A DNA stretch of 50,089 bases from Pseudomonadota bacterium (GTDB lineage Bacteria; Myxococcota_A; Polyangia; Haliangiales; Haliangiaceae), in NCBI GenBank assembly GCA_022360315.1, contig JAKSDA010000096.1:1-50089 (forward strand), given 5' to 3'. Under the pieces are notes generated by a model, which saw nothing but the letters and a program-made list of their open reading frames with translations, did no database searches and was not told the origin of the DNA. The stretch's first letter is position 1. Every line of letters begins with the position of its first letter. The translations under genes and the position numbers were made by a program. Shown piece after piece: positions 29,188 to 37,855 of the stretch.

Positions 29188-31134
29188 ATGAAGCTCACTC
29201 TAGTCGAAAAGATAATCAACCGACACGCCCTCGACAAGAACCGTCGCACGCCGCTGCGCAGCGGAGATATAGCGATCGTGCGACCCAAGCACGTCATGAC
29301 CCACGACAACACCTCGGCGATCATGGAAAAGTTCTTCCGGATGGGTGGAGTACGGGTCAGCGATCCCAGGCAACCGGTCATCGCCCTCGATCACGACGTG
29401 CAGAGCCGTACCCAGGAGACCCTACAGAAGTACACACGAATCAAGCAATTCGCCGACGAGCAGGGGATCGATTTCTATCCCGCGGGAACGGGAATTGGCC
29501 ACCAGATCATGATGGAGCAAGGCTACCTGAAACCCGGCAGTCTGGTCGTGGCGAGCGACTCTCACGCCAACCTCTACGGCGCTGCGGGGTCGCTGGGCAC
29601 ATCGATTGTCCGCACGGACGCCGCCGCAATCTGGAAGACCGGCAAGATGTGGTGGCAGGTTCCGCCGGTGGTCAAGTGCACGTTGACCAATGCGCTGCGT
29701 CCGGGCGTGTCGGGGAAAGATATCATCTTGGCCCTTTGCGGGCATTTTAACTCCGGCGAGGTGCTCAATCACGCGGTCGAATTCGACGGTGACTCTCTAT
29801 CGACCCTCGGCATGGATGATCGCATGGCAATCGCCAACATGACCACGGAGTGGGGAGCGGTCGCGGGATTGTTTCCGGTCGACGATGTACTGCGAGACTA
29901 CCTATCCCGTCGGCCACGACGGGAACCATACGAACATGCCTCCAGTCAATGGACCGAGCTACGAGCGGATGGCAACGCGACCTACGCAGCCGAGATCGAG
30001 ATCGATCTGGCGACCATTGTCCCGCATGTCGCCGGTCCCAACGAGCTCACCACCGAAACCCCCATACCCGTGCTCGAAGCCAGGAAAATCCCGATCCACA
30101 AGGCGTACATTCTGTCGTGTGTCGGTGGTCGAGTATCGGATTTGCAGGCGGCTGCACGCGTGCTCGAGCACGGCAGTGTGGCCGCGAATGTGGAACTCTA
30201 TGTAGCGGCGGCATCTGCCGAGACGCAACGCCAGCTCGAGCAGTCGGGACATTGGCAGACCTTGATCGACGCGGGTGCCAACGTCCTGCCCGCCGCGTGT
30301 GGACCGTGCATTGGTCTGGGACGCGGACTGGTCGCCGAGGGAGAGGTCGCGATAAGCGCGACCAATCGCAATTTTCGCGGTCGCATGGGTCACCCGGACG
30401 GACAGGTCTACCTCGCATCGCCCGCAGTTGTCGCTGCCAGCGCCCTGGCCGGGCATATCTGCGCACCCAGCACATTCGAGTCGCGCCGTCCCCGTGCGCG
30501 CGTGCGGGCCCTGGCGCCCACGGTCCCCGCTCTTCGCCCCAAAGCGATCAAGGTGCTCGACGGATTCCCCCGCACCATCGAATCGACTGCAGTGTTCCTG
30601 CCCAAAAACAATATCACGACCGACGAAATCTACGCCGGGCGTTGGACCTATCGCGATGATATATCGCCCGATCATATGGCCAAGGTCGCTTTTGAAAACT
30701 ACCACGGGGCATTTACTTCGGTGTGGAGAAAAGGCGACATTATCATTGCCGGACACAATTTTGGTGCCGGCTCGAGTCGGGAGCAGGCAGTGACTGTCCT
30801 GAAGATCATGGGTGTTCCATGTGTCGTCGCGGCTAGCTTCAACGCGACATATCTGCGCAATGCGATCGGTAACGCGTTTCTCTGCATCACCTGTCCCCAA
30901 CTCGTCGATCACCTACTCGGCGCCGAAAACCAGCCCGATCGGCGCTCGATTGTCCGCGTCTCCAGCGTGCTCGTCGATTTTGCCAGCTCGATCATTACAC
31001 TCAGCGGGCGCGAGTTCCCCTTCGTTCCACTACACCCGGTGGCCCAGGCGATCATCGCTGCTGGCGGGATCGAGCGGTTCTGGCGGCAAACTGCCCCGGC
31101 AGATACAGACGCGTTCAAGTCGAACCATGAGTGA
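29188..31134 (+). CDS. Homoaconitase/aconitase-family hydro-lyase, fused large and small subunits
   Basis: Family members isomerise citrate-like tricarboxylates using a 4Fe-4S cluster. Cluster ligands are visible as Cys311 in ILSCVGGRVSDL, and Cys371 and Cys374 in AACGPCIGLG. ASDSHANLYGA at 122-132 and the FRGRMG segment belong to the large domain. From about residue 470 the swivel domain follows with NNITTDEIYAGRWTYRDD and FGAGSSREQAV. Most prokaryotic homoaconitases are two separate chains, and this one is a single 648-residue chain as in fungal LYS4-type enzymes. The cluster motif reads SCVGGR instead of the usual SCTNSR. It heads an operon with homoisocitrate dehydrogenase and homocitrate synthase genes, so conversion of homocitrate to homoisocitrate is the likely role. 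Isopropylmalate isomerase activity is less likely. Confidence 0.88.
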   Translation: MKLTLVEKIINRHALDKNRRTPLRSGDIAIVRPKHVMTHDNTSAIMEKFFRMGGVRVSDPRQPVIALDHDVQSRTQETLQKYTRIKQFADEQGIDFYPAGTGIGHQIMMEQGYLKPGSLVVASDSHANLYGAAGSLGTSIVRTDAAAIWKTGKMWWQVPPVVKCTLTNALRPGVSGKDIILALCGHFNSGEVLNHAVEFDGDSLSTLGMDDRMAIANMTTEWGAVAGLFPVDDVLRDYLSRRPRREPYEHASSQWTELRADGNATYAAEIEIDLATIVPHVAGPNELTTETPIPVLEARKIPIHKAYILSCVGGRVSDLQAAARVLEHGSVAANVELYVAAASAETQRQLEQSGHWQTLIDAGANVLPAACGPCIGLGRGLVAEGEVAISATNRNFRGRMGHPDGQVYLASPAVVAASALAGHICAPSTFESRRPRARVRALAPTVPALRPKAIKVLDGFPRTIESTAVFLPKNNITTDEIYAGRWTYRDDISPDHMAKVAFENYHGAFTSVWRKGDIIIAGHNFGAGSSREQAVTVLKIMGVPCVVAASFNATYLRNAIGNAFLCITCPQLVDHLLGAENQPDRRSIVRVSSVLVDFASSIITLSGREFPFVPLHPVAQAIIAAGGIERFWRQTAPADTDAFKSNHE

Positions 31135-31152
31135 GTTTGCATGGAGAAGACC

Positions 31153-32274
31153 ATGACCCGACATCGGATCGCCTGGATGCCCGGAGATGGAATTGGCCAC
31201 GAGGTCATGGAGGCGGGTCGTCTCGTCCTCGAATCACTCGATGTCGATGTGGAGATCGTGCCCGCCGACATCGGCTGGGAGTTCTGGTGCTCCGAAGGCG
31301 ATGCATTGCCCAAGAGAACCCTCGAATTGCTGCGGACCACCAAATGCGCGGTTCTCGGGGCGGTGACCAGCAAGCCCAGTAGCGAGGCACAACGCGAGCT
31401 CAGGCCGGAATTGCAGGGACGAGGCCTAGTCTACGAGTCTCCCATCATTCGGCTCCGGCAACTGTTCGAGCTGGCCAGCAATATCCGGCCCTGTCGGACG
31501 TTTCCGGGTGTGCCAACAACGACGGGCAAAGACATCGATATCGTCGTGTTTCGAGAGAATACCGAAGGCACATATAGTGGTGTCGAGTTCTTTCCCGTAC
31601 CAGAAGCGGTTTGCGCAGCTCTGGACATCAGTCCAAAGATGGCGCGCTTCCGCGCCCTGGGCCTCGACAATATCGCCCTGACTGCCCGGATCATGTCGAG
31701 GCAGGGCTGCGCGTCGATTTGCAGGGCGGCGTTCGAGTACGCCGAGAAACACTCGAGCAAAAAGGTGACACTCGCCGAAAAACCCAATGTGTTGCGCCAG
31801 ACCGGCGGGCTCATGACTCGGGTCTTTCGTGAGGTTGCTGCGAGCTATCCCGATATCCCGACCGAAGAGGCCAATATCGACGCACTTTGCATGCACCTGG
31901 TTATGTCGCCCGAAACCTTTGACGTGATCGTCGCCGAGAATATGTTCGGTGACATCATATCTGACCTATGTGCCGGATTGACTGGTGGACTGGGACTTGC
32001 GTCAGCCGCAAACGTCGGCACAGACTACGCGATCTTCGAGCCAAGTCATGGATCTGCGCCAGATATAGCCGGGCGAGGCGTGGCCAATCCGGTGGCGACC
32101 TTTCTCGCCATCGTGCAAATGTTGGACTGGATCGGCGAATCGAGCCAGGCCAGCCGACTCGAGCGCGCGGTCGAGACGCTCTTGCGGGAGCGGCGCGTCG
32201 GAACCTTCGATATGGGGCTCGGAAACTCGACGCTCGAAGTTGCCCAGGAGATGATCCAACTGTGCCTGAATTGA
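31153..32274 (+). CDS. Homoisocitrate dehydrogenase-like beta-decarboxylating dehydrogenase
   Basis: This 373-residue enzyme belongs to the isocitrate/isopropylmalate/homoisocitrate dehydrogenase family and should convert homoisocitrate to 2-oxoadipate with NAD(P)+. It has WMPGDGIGHEV at the start, the substrate-binding segment ASNIRPCRTFPG, VFRENTEGTYSGVE, the metal-binding ENMFGDIISDL and the cofactor segment FEPSHGSAPDIAGRG. ATG 31153 is preferred because GGAG lies at the right distance. ATG 31141, seven bases after the previous stop, would add four residues. Its place between homoaconitase and homocitrate synthase genes argues for homoisocitrate rather than isopropylmalate as substrate. 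Confidence 0.9.
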   Translation: MTRHRIAWMPGDGIGHEVMEAGRLVLESLDVDVEIVPADIGWEFWCSEGDALPKRTLELLRTTKCAVLGAVTSKPSSEAQRELRPELQGRGLVYESPIIRLRQLFELASNIRPCRTFPGVPTTTGKDIDIVVFRENTEGTYSGVEFFPVPEAVCAALDISPKMARFRALGLDNIALTARIMSRQGCASICRAAFEYAEKHSSKKVTLAEKPNVLRQTGGLMTRVFREVAASYPDIPTEEANIDALCMHLVMSPETFDVIVAENMFGDIISDLCAGLTGGLGLASAANVGTDYAIFEPSHGSAPDIAGRGVANPVATFLAIVQMLDWIGESSQASRLERAVETLLRERRVGTFDMGLGNSTLEVAQEMIQLCLN

Positions 32275-32393
32275 ATCGAAGCCCGATCACATCGCTTCAA
32301 GATGCTCCACAAATACGCCTCATGGAACACGCGGGCAGCGAGATATCACCACTCTACCGCCAGAACTCGTCTACGGACAATGACCGGAGGGCC

Positions 32394-33548
32394 ATGCTCG
32401 AGCTATGCGATTCCACACTTCGTGAGGGGGAACAGACTCCGGGTGTTTATTTTCCTGGACATGCAAAGCTGGCGATTGCGACCCTTCTAGATCGGCTTGG
32501 TGTGCACTACATAGAAGCGGGACGTCCGGCAGTGAGCGCGGAAGCGGGTGCCGAGGTCCGCTCATTATGCGAGATGGGCTATCGGGCCAGAATCGCGTGC
32601 CCCGCCTCTCCGCGGACCGATGAGGTGACAACCGCGCTGGGATGCGGCGTACAACTCGTGGGAGTTTCTTGCTGGGTTGCGGAACAGCGATCACGGCAAA
32701 TCCATGACGAGCCGCTGGATCAGACCCTCGAACCCATTGTCGGTGTTATCGAGTTGATGAAGAAGTCCAGTCCGAGGACCATGATTCGGTTGACAGTGGA
32801 AGATGCGGTCCGGTCGCCGTTTGAACGTGTGGTCGAGGCCTCGCTCATCGCCACACAGGCAGGTGCCGACATGATCGGAATTGCCGATACGACCGGTTGC
32901 GCGATTCCCGGCACCGAGCAGAGTCTCTACGTTTTGATCCGCAGGCTGCGCGAACGTCTGGACGCCCGTGGATGCTCACCGCGGCTCTCGGTGCACTGTC
33001 ACAATGATCGTGGACTGGCACTGGTCAATGCCCTGGATGCCTACCGCGCCGGAGTAGACGTCGTCGATGTATCGGTCATGGGTCTGGGCGAACGCGCCGG
33101 CATCGTCGACCTCGCGCAATGTTTGGCCACATTGGCAGTCGATTTCTCGGCGTGTGACATGATCCTGACCGAACTGCCAGAACTGTATCGCATGGTCAGC
33201 AAATACTCCGGGGTGACCATCCCGCACAACGCTCCAATCATGGGCAAATACGTCTTTACCCATTGCGCTGGTGTTCACTCGCATGCCGCGATCGTCGATG
33301 CCAGTCACTATCAGAGTCTCGAGCCCGCCATGTTTGGCCGCAAGATGACCATCAGCCTCGACCACATGTCCGGACTCTCTTCGGTCCGTCACGCGGTCGA
33401 ACAACTCGAGGTCGAATTGAATCGAGAGCAACTCGCCTTGGTCTTGAGCAAGGTCAAAGAGGTCGGTCGCCACAACAGGACGGTCGACCTCGAAGAGTTG
33501 CGCCACATCGTTACCTGGTGCTTGAGTAAAGACTCCGGCTCGGTGTGA
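32394..33548 (+). CDS. Homocitrate synthase
   Basis: The 384-residue enzyme condenses 2-oxoglutarate with acetyl-CoA to homocitrate. It shows CDSTLREGEQTPGVYF with Asp6, HCHNDRGLAL with His201 and His203, and VSVMGLGERAGIVDLAQ. The C-terminal part ends near residue 384 without an allosteric LeuA domain. GGAGGG at 32386-32391 fixes the start at ATG 32394. It is the paralogue of the PilZ-fused enzyme encoded at 27142-28635, with identical positions of the metal ligands. The stop lies only ten bases from the stop of the convergent enolase-superfamily gene, so the two operons meet tail to tail. NifV-type supply of homocitrate is unlikely since no nif genes are seen and the next two pathway enzymes are present. 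Confidence 0.92.
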   Translation: MLELCDSTLREGEQTPGVYFPGHAKLAIATLLDRLGVHYIEAGRPAVSAEAGAEVRSLCEMGYRARIACPASPRTDEVTTALGCGVQLVGVSCWVAEQRSRQIHDEPLDQTLEPIVGVIELMKKSSPRTMIRLTVEDAVRSPFERVVEASLIATQAGADMIGIADTTGCAIPGTEQSLYVLIRRLRERLDARGCSPRLSVHCHNDRGLALVNALDAYRAGVDVVDVSVMGLGERAGIVDLAQCLATLAVDFSACDMILTELPELYRMVSKYSGVTIPHNAPIMGKYVFTHCAGVHSHAAIVDASHYQSLEPAMFGRKMTISLDHMSGLSSVRHAVEQLEVELNREQLALVLSKVKEVGRHNRTVDLEELRHIVTWCLSKDSGSV

Positions 33549-33558
33549 TACACGGGGG

Positions 33559-34656
33559 TCAAACGCAGAGTCGACTGACGGCCTCTTCGTCCCATTCCAG
33601 CCCCACGCCCGGACAATCTGGAATCAGCGCCCGGCCGTCCTCTACGGGGATGGGCCTTTTGAGAATGGGGCCGACGTGGTCGAGGTACTCCAGATAATGG
33701 GCGGTTGGGGTGGCTGCGAGAAGGTGCGCGCTGAACTCGGCAAAACTGTGGCTGGACACCGGCAAGCCGGCCGCTTGCGCCTGCGCCGCGCCAGCGAGCC
33801 AGCCGCTGACACCGCCCATCTTCATGACGTCGAGCGTCGCGTAGTCGGAAGCCCGGACGCGAATGCTCTTTGCCATTTCATGGGGTCCAGACCAATTTTC
33901 GCCGAGCTGGATCGAGGTCTTAAAAGCCGCCGCAATGCGCGCATGTCCCTCATAATCATCGGCCCGGGTCGGCTCCTCGACCCAATACAGGCCCTCGCCC
34001 TCGAGCACTCGGAGCCGGTCGATCGCCTGGGCGACCGATAGGCTCTGGTTATAGTCGACCATCAGCTTGACCCGGTCGCCCACCGAGCGGCGAAGCGTTC
34101 GAATCATCTCCAGATCCGCCGCCACGTCACCGCGCCCAACCTTGAACTTGATGGCAGTAAAGCCCTGTTCCAGGTGTCCCATCGCTTCATCCGCGGCGGC
34201 GCCGGGGGACATGTTGCGCAGGCAGGCGTACGCGGGAATCGGCTTGCGTACGCCACCGAGCAGCACGATGAGGGGGACGCCGCAGCCTTTGGCCAGGGCG
34301 TCCCACAGGGCCATGTCGATGCCCGCAATGGCCAGTCCGACCAGACCTTGATCGCCAACCAGGCGAAAGGCCCGCTGCAGCCGTTGCTGTACATCGAATG
34401 GAGCGGCGGGCGTATCCTCGAGCACCTGTTGCAGCGTGCCCACCAACCGGGTCAGCGCTCCGAGGGCCAGGGGCGTGTAACAGCGAAGGTAACTTCGACC
34501 CACGACCCCCTCGTCGGTGGTCAGGTCGATCAAAACGATCGGCTGGGTATTCATGGTCCCGCTCGCCGTTTCGACCGCCTGACCGAGCGAAAGGTCGACT
34601 CCGCGCGCCTGGATGCTTCGAATGCGTGCTCCCTGCTGGCGCGGTGGAGTCATCAT
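33559..34656 (-). CDS. Enolase-superfamily enzyme, mandelate racemase subgroup
   Basis: Enzymes of this superfamily abstract a proton alpha to a carboxylate. The 365-residue protein has the base motif KFKVG (Lys170, Lys172), metal ligands Asp201 (MVDYNQ), Glu227 (WVEEPT) and Glu253 (LGENW), and the His303 (SSHSF)/Asp276 (TLDVMK) dyad. The His/Asp dyad places it in the mandelate racemase subgroup, not among dipeptide epimerases, which use Lys on both sides. Racemisation or dehydration of a hydroxy acid is expected. ATG 34656 overlaps the previous stop as ATGA, so translation is coupled to the dioxygenase gene. It is the last gene of the peptide/ATP-grasp operon. Confidence 0.92.
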   Translation of the reverse strand: MMTPPRQQGARIRSIQARGVDLSLGQAVETASGTMNTQPIVLIDLTTDEGVVGRSYLRCYTPLALGALTRLVGTLQQVLEDTPAAPFDVQQRLQRAFRLVGDQGLVGLAIAGIDMALWDALAKGCGVPLIVLLGGVRKPIPAYACLRNMSPGAAADEAMGHLEQGFTAIKFKVGRGDVAADLEMIRTLRRSVGDRVKLMVDYNQSLSVAQAIDRLRVLEGEGLYWVEEPTRADDYEGHARIAAAFKTSIQLGENWSGPHEMAKSIRVRASDYATLDVMKMGGVSGWLAGAAQAQAAGLPVSSHSFAEFSAHLLAATPTAHYLEYLDHVGPILKRPIPVEDGRALIPDCPGVGLEWDEEAVSRLCV

Positions 34657-35537
34657 GGTTCTAGTTCGTGAGCGCTGTACCCGGCTTTGCCCGGACCATG
34701 AGCCATATTGGTTCCGCTCTGGAGTTCGAACAGCGAGCCAAACCCCCGTTGCGGGTAGGGCAGATGCCAGTGTCCGGCTTCCACACGGGCAAATTTCGAG
34801 CGATTGCCGCGCAGGACTTTGATGCTGGGTTCGTTGTGGGCCGAGTGCGGACCCCAGTAGATCGGAAATGCATCGGCCGCGCGATAACCGACAAAGAAGG
34901 CACGCCGTTGCCGCAACGAATGATTGTGCGGCGAACCGTGCAGCATCAAGCAATGAAGGAAGATGACGCTGCCCCGCGGCGCTTCGAAGGCAAAGGCATC
35001 GGAAAAATCCGGGACGTCCGGGCCCCTGACCATTCCCCGGAAATGACCGTCGACATAATGATCGGCCATGCCGCGTTTATGCGAACCCGGAACGACGTGC
35101 AGGCACGCATTGTCCCTGTCGTGGTCGTCCAGGCACACCATGGCCGTGACCATGTCGGTGTTGGTATGGGGGTAGAAGGCAAAATCCTGGTGCCATTCGG
35201 CCTTGCTGCCGATGCGTGGCGGCTTCATGTGCACCTTGGTGTATTGCAGCAAGATGTCCGGGCCGATCAATTGTTCGATGATATTCAGCATGCGCGGATC
35301 GGACGCCATTTCGGCGAAAACCGGGCTGTGCTTGGTCGGTGACCAGATTCGCCGCGCAACGCCGGGATCTCGTTCTTCGATCTCGGCCACCGATGATAGG
35401 TCTGGTGTTTCGAGAATGTTGGTAACAGCCGCACAAAGCCGAGCCACCTCATCGCTGGAAAACAAACGCTCCACGACAAGGTAACCCTGCTCCTGGTAGG
35501 TTCCACAAAGGTCAGTCGAATGCTGCAGTTCGGGCAT
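34653..35537 (-). CDS. Phytanoyl-CoA dioxygenase-like Fe(II)/2-oxoglutarate oxygenase
   Basis: The 294-residue product is a PhyH-type non-heme iron oxygenase, which typically hydroxylates a substrate while decarboxylating 2-oxoglutarate. The facial triad is WHQDF (His116, Asp118) and LMLHGS (His200), with Arg211/212 (RQRRAFFVGYR) suited to bind 2-oxoglutarate. LHVVPGSHKRG is the characteristic PhyH segment. ATG 35537 follows an AGGATCACCTA leader, and the upstream open part overlaps the preceding gene and is rejected. It lies between the diiron-oxidase-like gene (34 bases) and the enolase-superfamily gene (4-base overlap). It likely hydroxylates a pathway intermediate. Confidence 0.92.
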   Translation of the reverse strand: MPELQHSTDLCGTYQEQGYLVVERLFSSDEVARLCAAVTNILETPDLSSVAEIEERDPGVARRIWSPTKHSPVFAEMASDPRMLNIIEQLIGPDILLQYTKVHMKPPRIGSKAEWHQDFAFYPHTNTDMVTAMVCLDDHDRDNACLHVVPGSHKRGMADHYVDGHFRGMVRGPDVPDFSDAFAFEAPRGSVIFLHCLMLHGSPHNHSLRQRRAFFVGYRAADAFPIYWGPHSAHNEPSIKVLRGNRSKFARVEAGHWHLPYPQRGFGSLFELQSGTNMAHGPGKAGYSAHELEP

Positions 35538-35571
35538 TAGGTGATCCTGCCGCTGGTCCGGATTGCTCGAG

Positions 35572-36336
35572 CTAACTTCGAGCCGCCGCCGCCGCCGGGG
35601 CTTCGCCCTTGGCGATGGTGTCCTGATAGATTTCTCGGAAAAAGAGCGCAAGTATTTCCTGCACGTCGTCGATGTATCGCAGCACCATCTGAAAATCGTC
35701 TTCGCTGAAAAGCAGCTGGGACAGGATTTTCCACATTTCCATGGTGTGGTCTTCGCTGGTGTCGACGTCGAGGTGCGCTTTTTGTCCCTTGATCATGCGT
35801 TCACCGAGCTTGTCAGACAAGGAGTCCACAATCTTGGGTTGCAACTTGGCCTGGGTGTACTCGACCAGATAATTCGACACGATGGGCGCCATGGGGTGCT
35901 CGTGCTCGAGAACATAATAGAAAAATGCGATGTACAGACGGGTCGACAGAAACGGCTCGGTAGCCAAAATCTCGTCCATTGTGACACCGGCTGCTTCGCA
36001 GTCACGAATGAACATCTTGTCATGGAGCATCTCGTTGGCCTGATAATCGGCATACTCCTTGGCGACCCTTGGCGAGATCTGAGCCAGCTTGTAAACCGCC
36101 TTAGACTGAGCGACGCGGGCCAGACGAATACGCCATACATGTTCGATTAGGGTGCGCCGGTAGTAGCCCATGTGAAGCTCGCTGTCGGTAAAATGCGAAG
36201 CGCCGGGCACAGTACGTTTCCACTCGGCCATTTTCTGATCGAGGTATCGATCGAGCTCCGCCTTCTTGGCGATGCTTTCCGCCCCAGAATACAGAGGTTT
36301 TGGGTGCACGACACCCGAATTACGAACTCGATTCAT
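35572..36336 (-). CDS. Heme-oxygenase-like putative diiron oxidase
   Basis: The 254-residue all-helical protein resembles the heme-oxygenase-like diiron oxidase (iron-containing redox enzyme) family, whose members include SznF, UndA, BesC and AetD. Candidate metal ligands appear in the expected helices: Glu65/His66 (RTLIEHVWRI), Glu102, His105 and Asp106 (NEMLHDKMF), Glu159, and His188, Asp192 and His197 (AHLDVDTSEDH). The family performs N-oxygenation, C-C cleavage, desaturation or nitrile formation on amino acid-derived substrates. The start at ATG 36336 is supported by GGAGAAGG and avoids overlap with the malic enzyme stop. ATG 36405 and 36384 are alternatives. Assignment rests on pattern only, and the reaction cannot be predicted. 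Confidence 0.72.
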   Translation of the reverse strand: MNRVRNSGVVHPKPLYSGAESIAKKAELDRYLDQKMAEWKRTVPGASHFTDSELHMGYYRRTLIEHVWRIRLARVAQSKAVYKLAQISPRVAKEYADYQANEMLHDKMFIRDCEAAGVTMDEILATEPFLSTRLYIAFFYYVLEHEHPMAPIVSNYLVEYTQAKLQPKIVDSLSDKLGERMIKGQKAHLDVDTSEDHTMEMWKILSQLLFSEDDFQMVLRYIDDVQEILALFFREIYQDTIAKGEAPAAAAARS

Positions 36337-36364
36337 CACCTTCTCCAAAGCTTGGAATTGGACA

Positions 36365-37855
36365 TCATTGCGTGGGCCCACCATCGTCGTGGGCCTCATT
36401 CGCATTTAGAGAATACATGGATGAGTGGACTGCCGCAAGCCCAGCTCGGCGCGCCGCCTGGCTCACTTCCCTGGCTACCTCGTGGGCAACGCCATCAAAA
36501 ATTCTTGGCAATATATGTCGCTTGCTCAGCTGCCCGGGCGCGACCATACCGGCGATGGCCCGGGCGGCTGCGAGCTTCATATCCTCGTTGATGGCGCGCG
36601 CGCGGCAGTCCAGGGCACCACGGAAGATTCCCGGGTAACACAGCCCGCTATCGACCTGGTTGGGATAGTCGCTGCGACCGGTCGCAAACACGGCAACGCG
36701 GGACTCCACCTCGTCGGGATAGAGACCCGGGTCTGGATTGGCGAGGGCAAAAACGATGGGATCGGGCGCCATCCTTTCAATATCTCGGACTGTCACAAAA
36801 CCGGGGCCGGACAATCCCAGGAGAACATCGGCACCGACGAGCACGCTGCGCGCCGGGCCGCTCAGCTGCATCGGGTTGGTCCGTTCCGCCAACCACCGCT
36901 TGTACTTGTTCAGACCGTCCCGACCTCGGTGGAGCGCTCCCCCCCGGTCGCACACAATGATGTTCTCGATACCGATTTGCGTGAACAAGCGGGCTGCGGA
37001 GGCACCGGCCGCGCCCGCGCCGACAATTACGACTTTGAGCTCCGACGGAGTCTTTTTCACCAGCTTGGCCGCATTGATCAAGGCAGCCGTTGCCGCCACT
37101 GCGGTCGCGTGCTGGTCGTCGTGAAAGACGGGAATGTGCAAAGTCTCACGCAAACGTTCCTCGATCTCGAAACATCGCGGTCCGGCGATATCCTCCAACA
37201 TGATCGCGCCGAAGCCCGCTTCCATCAATGTCACGGTCCGGACGATCTCGTCCACGTCCTGGCTGGCCAGACAGATTGGAAAAGCATCGATGTCGGCGAA
37301 CGCCTTGAACACCAGCGCCTTGCCTTCCATGACCGGGAGGGCGGCGTGTGGGCCCAGGTTGCCCAGGCCGGAAACCGCGCTGCCGTCGGTGACGATGGCG
37401 ACAGTATTGTGCTTCATCGACAGACGCCAGACCTGTTCGGCATCGTCGGCGATCACCGAAGCCACATGCGCAAAGCCGGGTGTATACGCGGCGGTGAGGT
37501 CGCTCTGCGTTTCCACACTGGTTTTGTTGCGAATCTCGATCTTGCCACCGAGGTGCGTCCCAAAGGTCGCATCGGTGGTGCGCAAGACGTCGACTCCGGG
37601 CAGTTTCCAGATCATGGCAACGATGAGCTGGGAGCCGTGAATGGTATTTGCAGCGAGTTTGTAGCGCCACGTGGGTTGGGTTTCGTTCGAGGCGAGCGGC
37701 GAGGCGCCCTGTAACCAGCCGCCTGCCTTGCGGACCAGCTCGCCGATGTCATCGGGCCTGGTTCCGGATGCGTCGAAGCGCAGGTGCATCACCCAGTGGA
37801 CCTCGGCGTCGGCAGCTCTATCTGACCCGGCAGCGGGTCTATCGGTAAGCGACAT
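36365..37855 (-). CDS. Malic enzyme-family oxidative decarboxylase
   Basis: This 496-residue protein has malic enzyme motifs: YTPGFAHVA, KHNTVAIVTDGSAVSGLGNL, EDIAGPRCFEIEERLRE, HDDQHATAV and the nucleotide-binding VVIVGAGAAGASAARL. The core oxidatively decarboxylates a 2-hydroxy acid such as malate with NAD(P)+. The first 75 residues (VHWVMHLRFDASGTRPDDIG) resemble an ACT-like regulatory segment found in one class of bacterial malic enzymes. It begins inside the last 17 bases of the ATP-grasp gene and is thus translationally linked to it. In this operon it may act on a malate-like biosynthetic intermediate or supply NADPH and pyruvate. Confidence 0.9.
   Translation of the reverse strand: MSLTDRPAAGSDRAADAEVHWVMHLRFDASGTRPDDIGELVRKAGGWLQGASPLASNETQPTWRYKLAANTIHGSQLIVAMIWKLPGVDVLRTTDATFGTHLGGKIEIRNKTSVETQSDLTAAYTPGFAHVASVIADDAEQVWRLSMKHNTVAIVTDGSAVSGLGNLGPHAALPVMEGKALVFKAFADIDAFPICLASQDVDEIVRTVTLMEAGFGAIMLEDIAGPRCFEIEERLRETLHIPVFHDDQHATAVAATAALINAAKLVKKTPSELKVVIVGAGAAGASAARLFTQIGIENIIVCDRGGALHRGRDGLNKYKRWLAERTNPMQLSGPARSVLVGADVLLGLSGPGFVTVRDIERMAPDPIVFALANPDPGLYPDEVESRVAVFATGRSDYPNQVDSGLCYPGIFRGALDCRARAINEDMKLAAARAIAGMVAPGQLSKRHILPRIFDGVAHEVAREVSQAARRAGLAAVHSSMYSLNANEAHDDGGPTQ

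Noticed and set aside
27142..33548. Nitrogen-fixation (NifV) context for the homocitrate synthases
   Set aside because: No nif genes are present, while homoaconitase and homoisocitrate dehydrogenase genes are, which points to 2-oxoadipate formation.
33559..34656. L-Ala-D/L-Glu (dipeptide) epimerase
   Set aside because: The His303/Asp276 dyad and KxK arrangement fit the mandelate racemase subgroup, not the epimerases with Lys on both faces.
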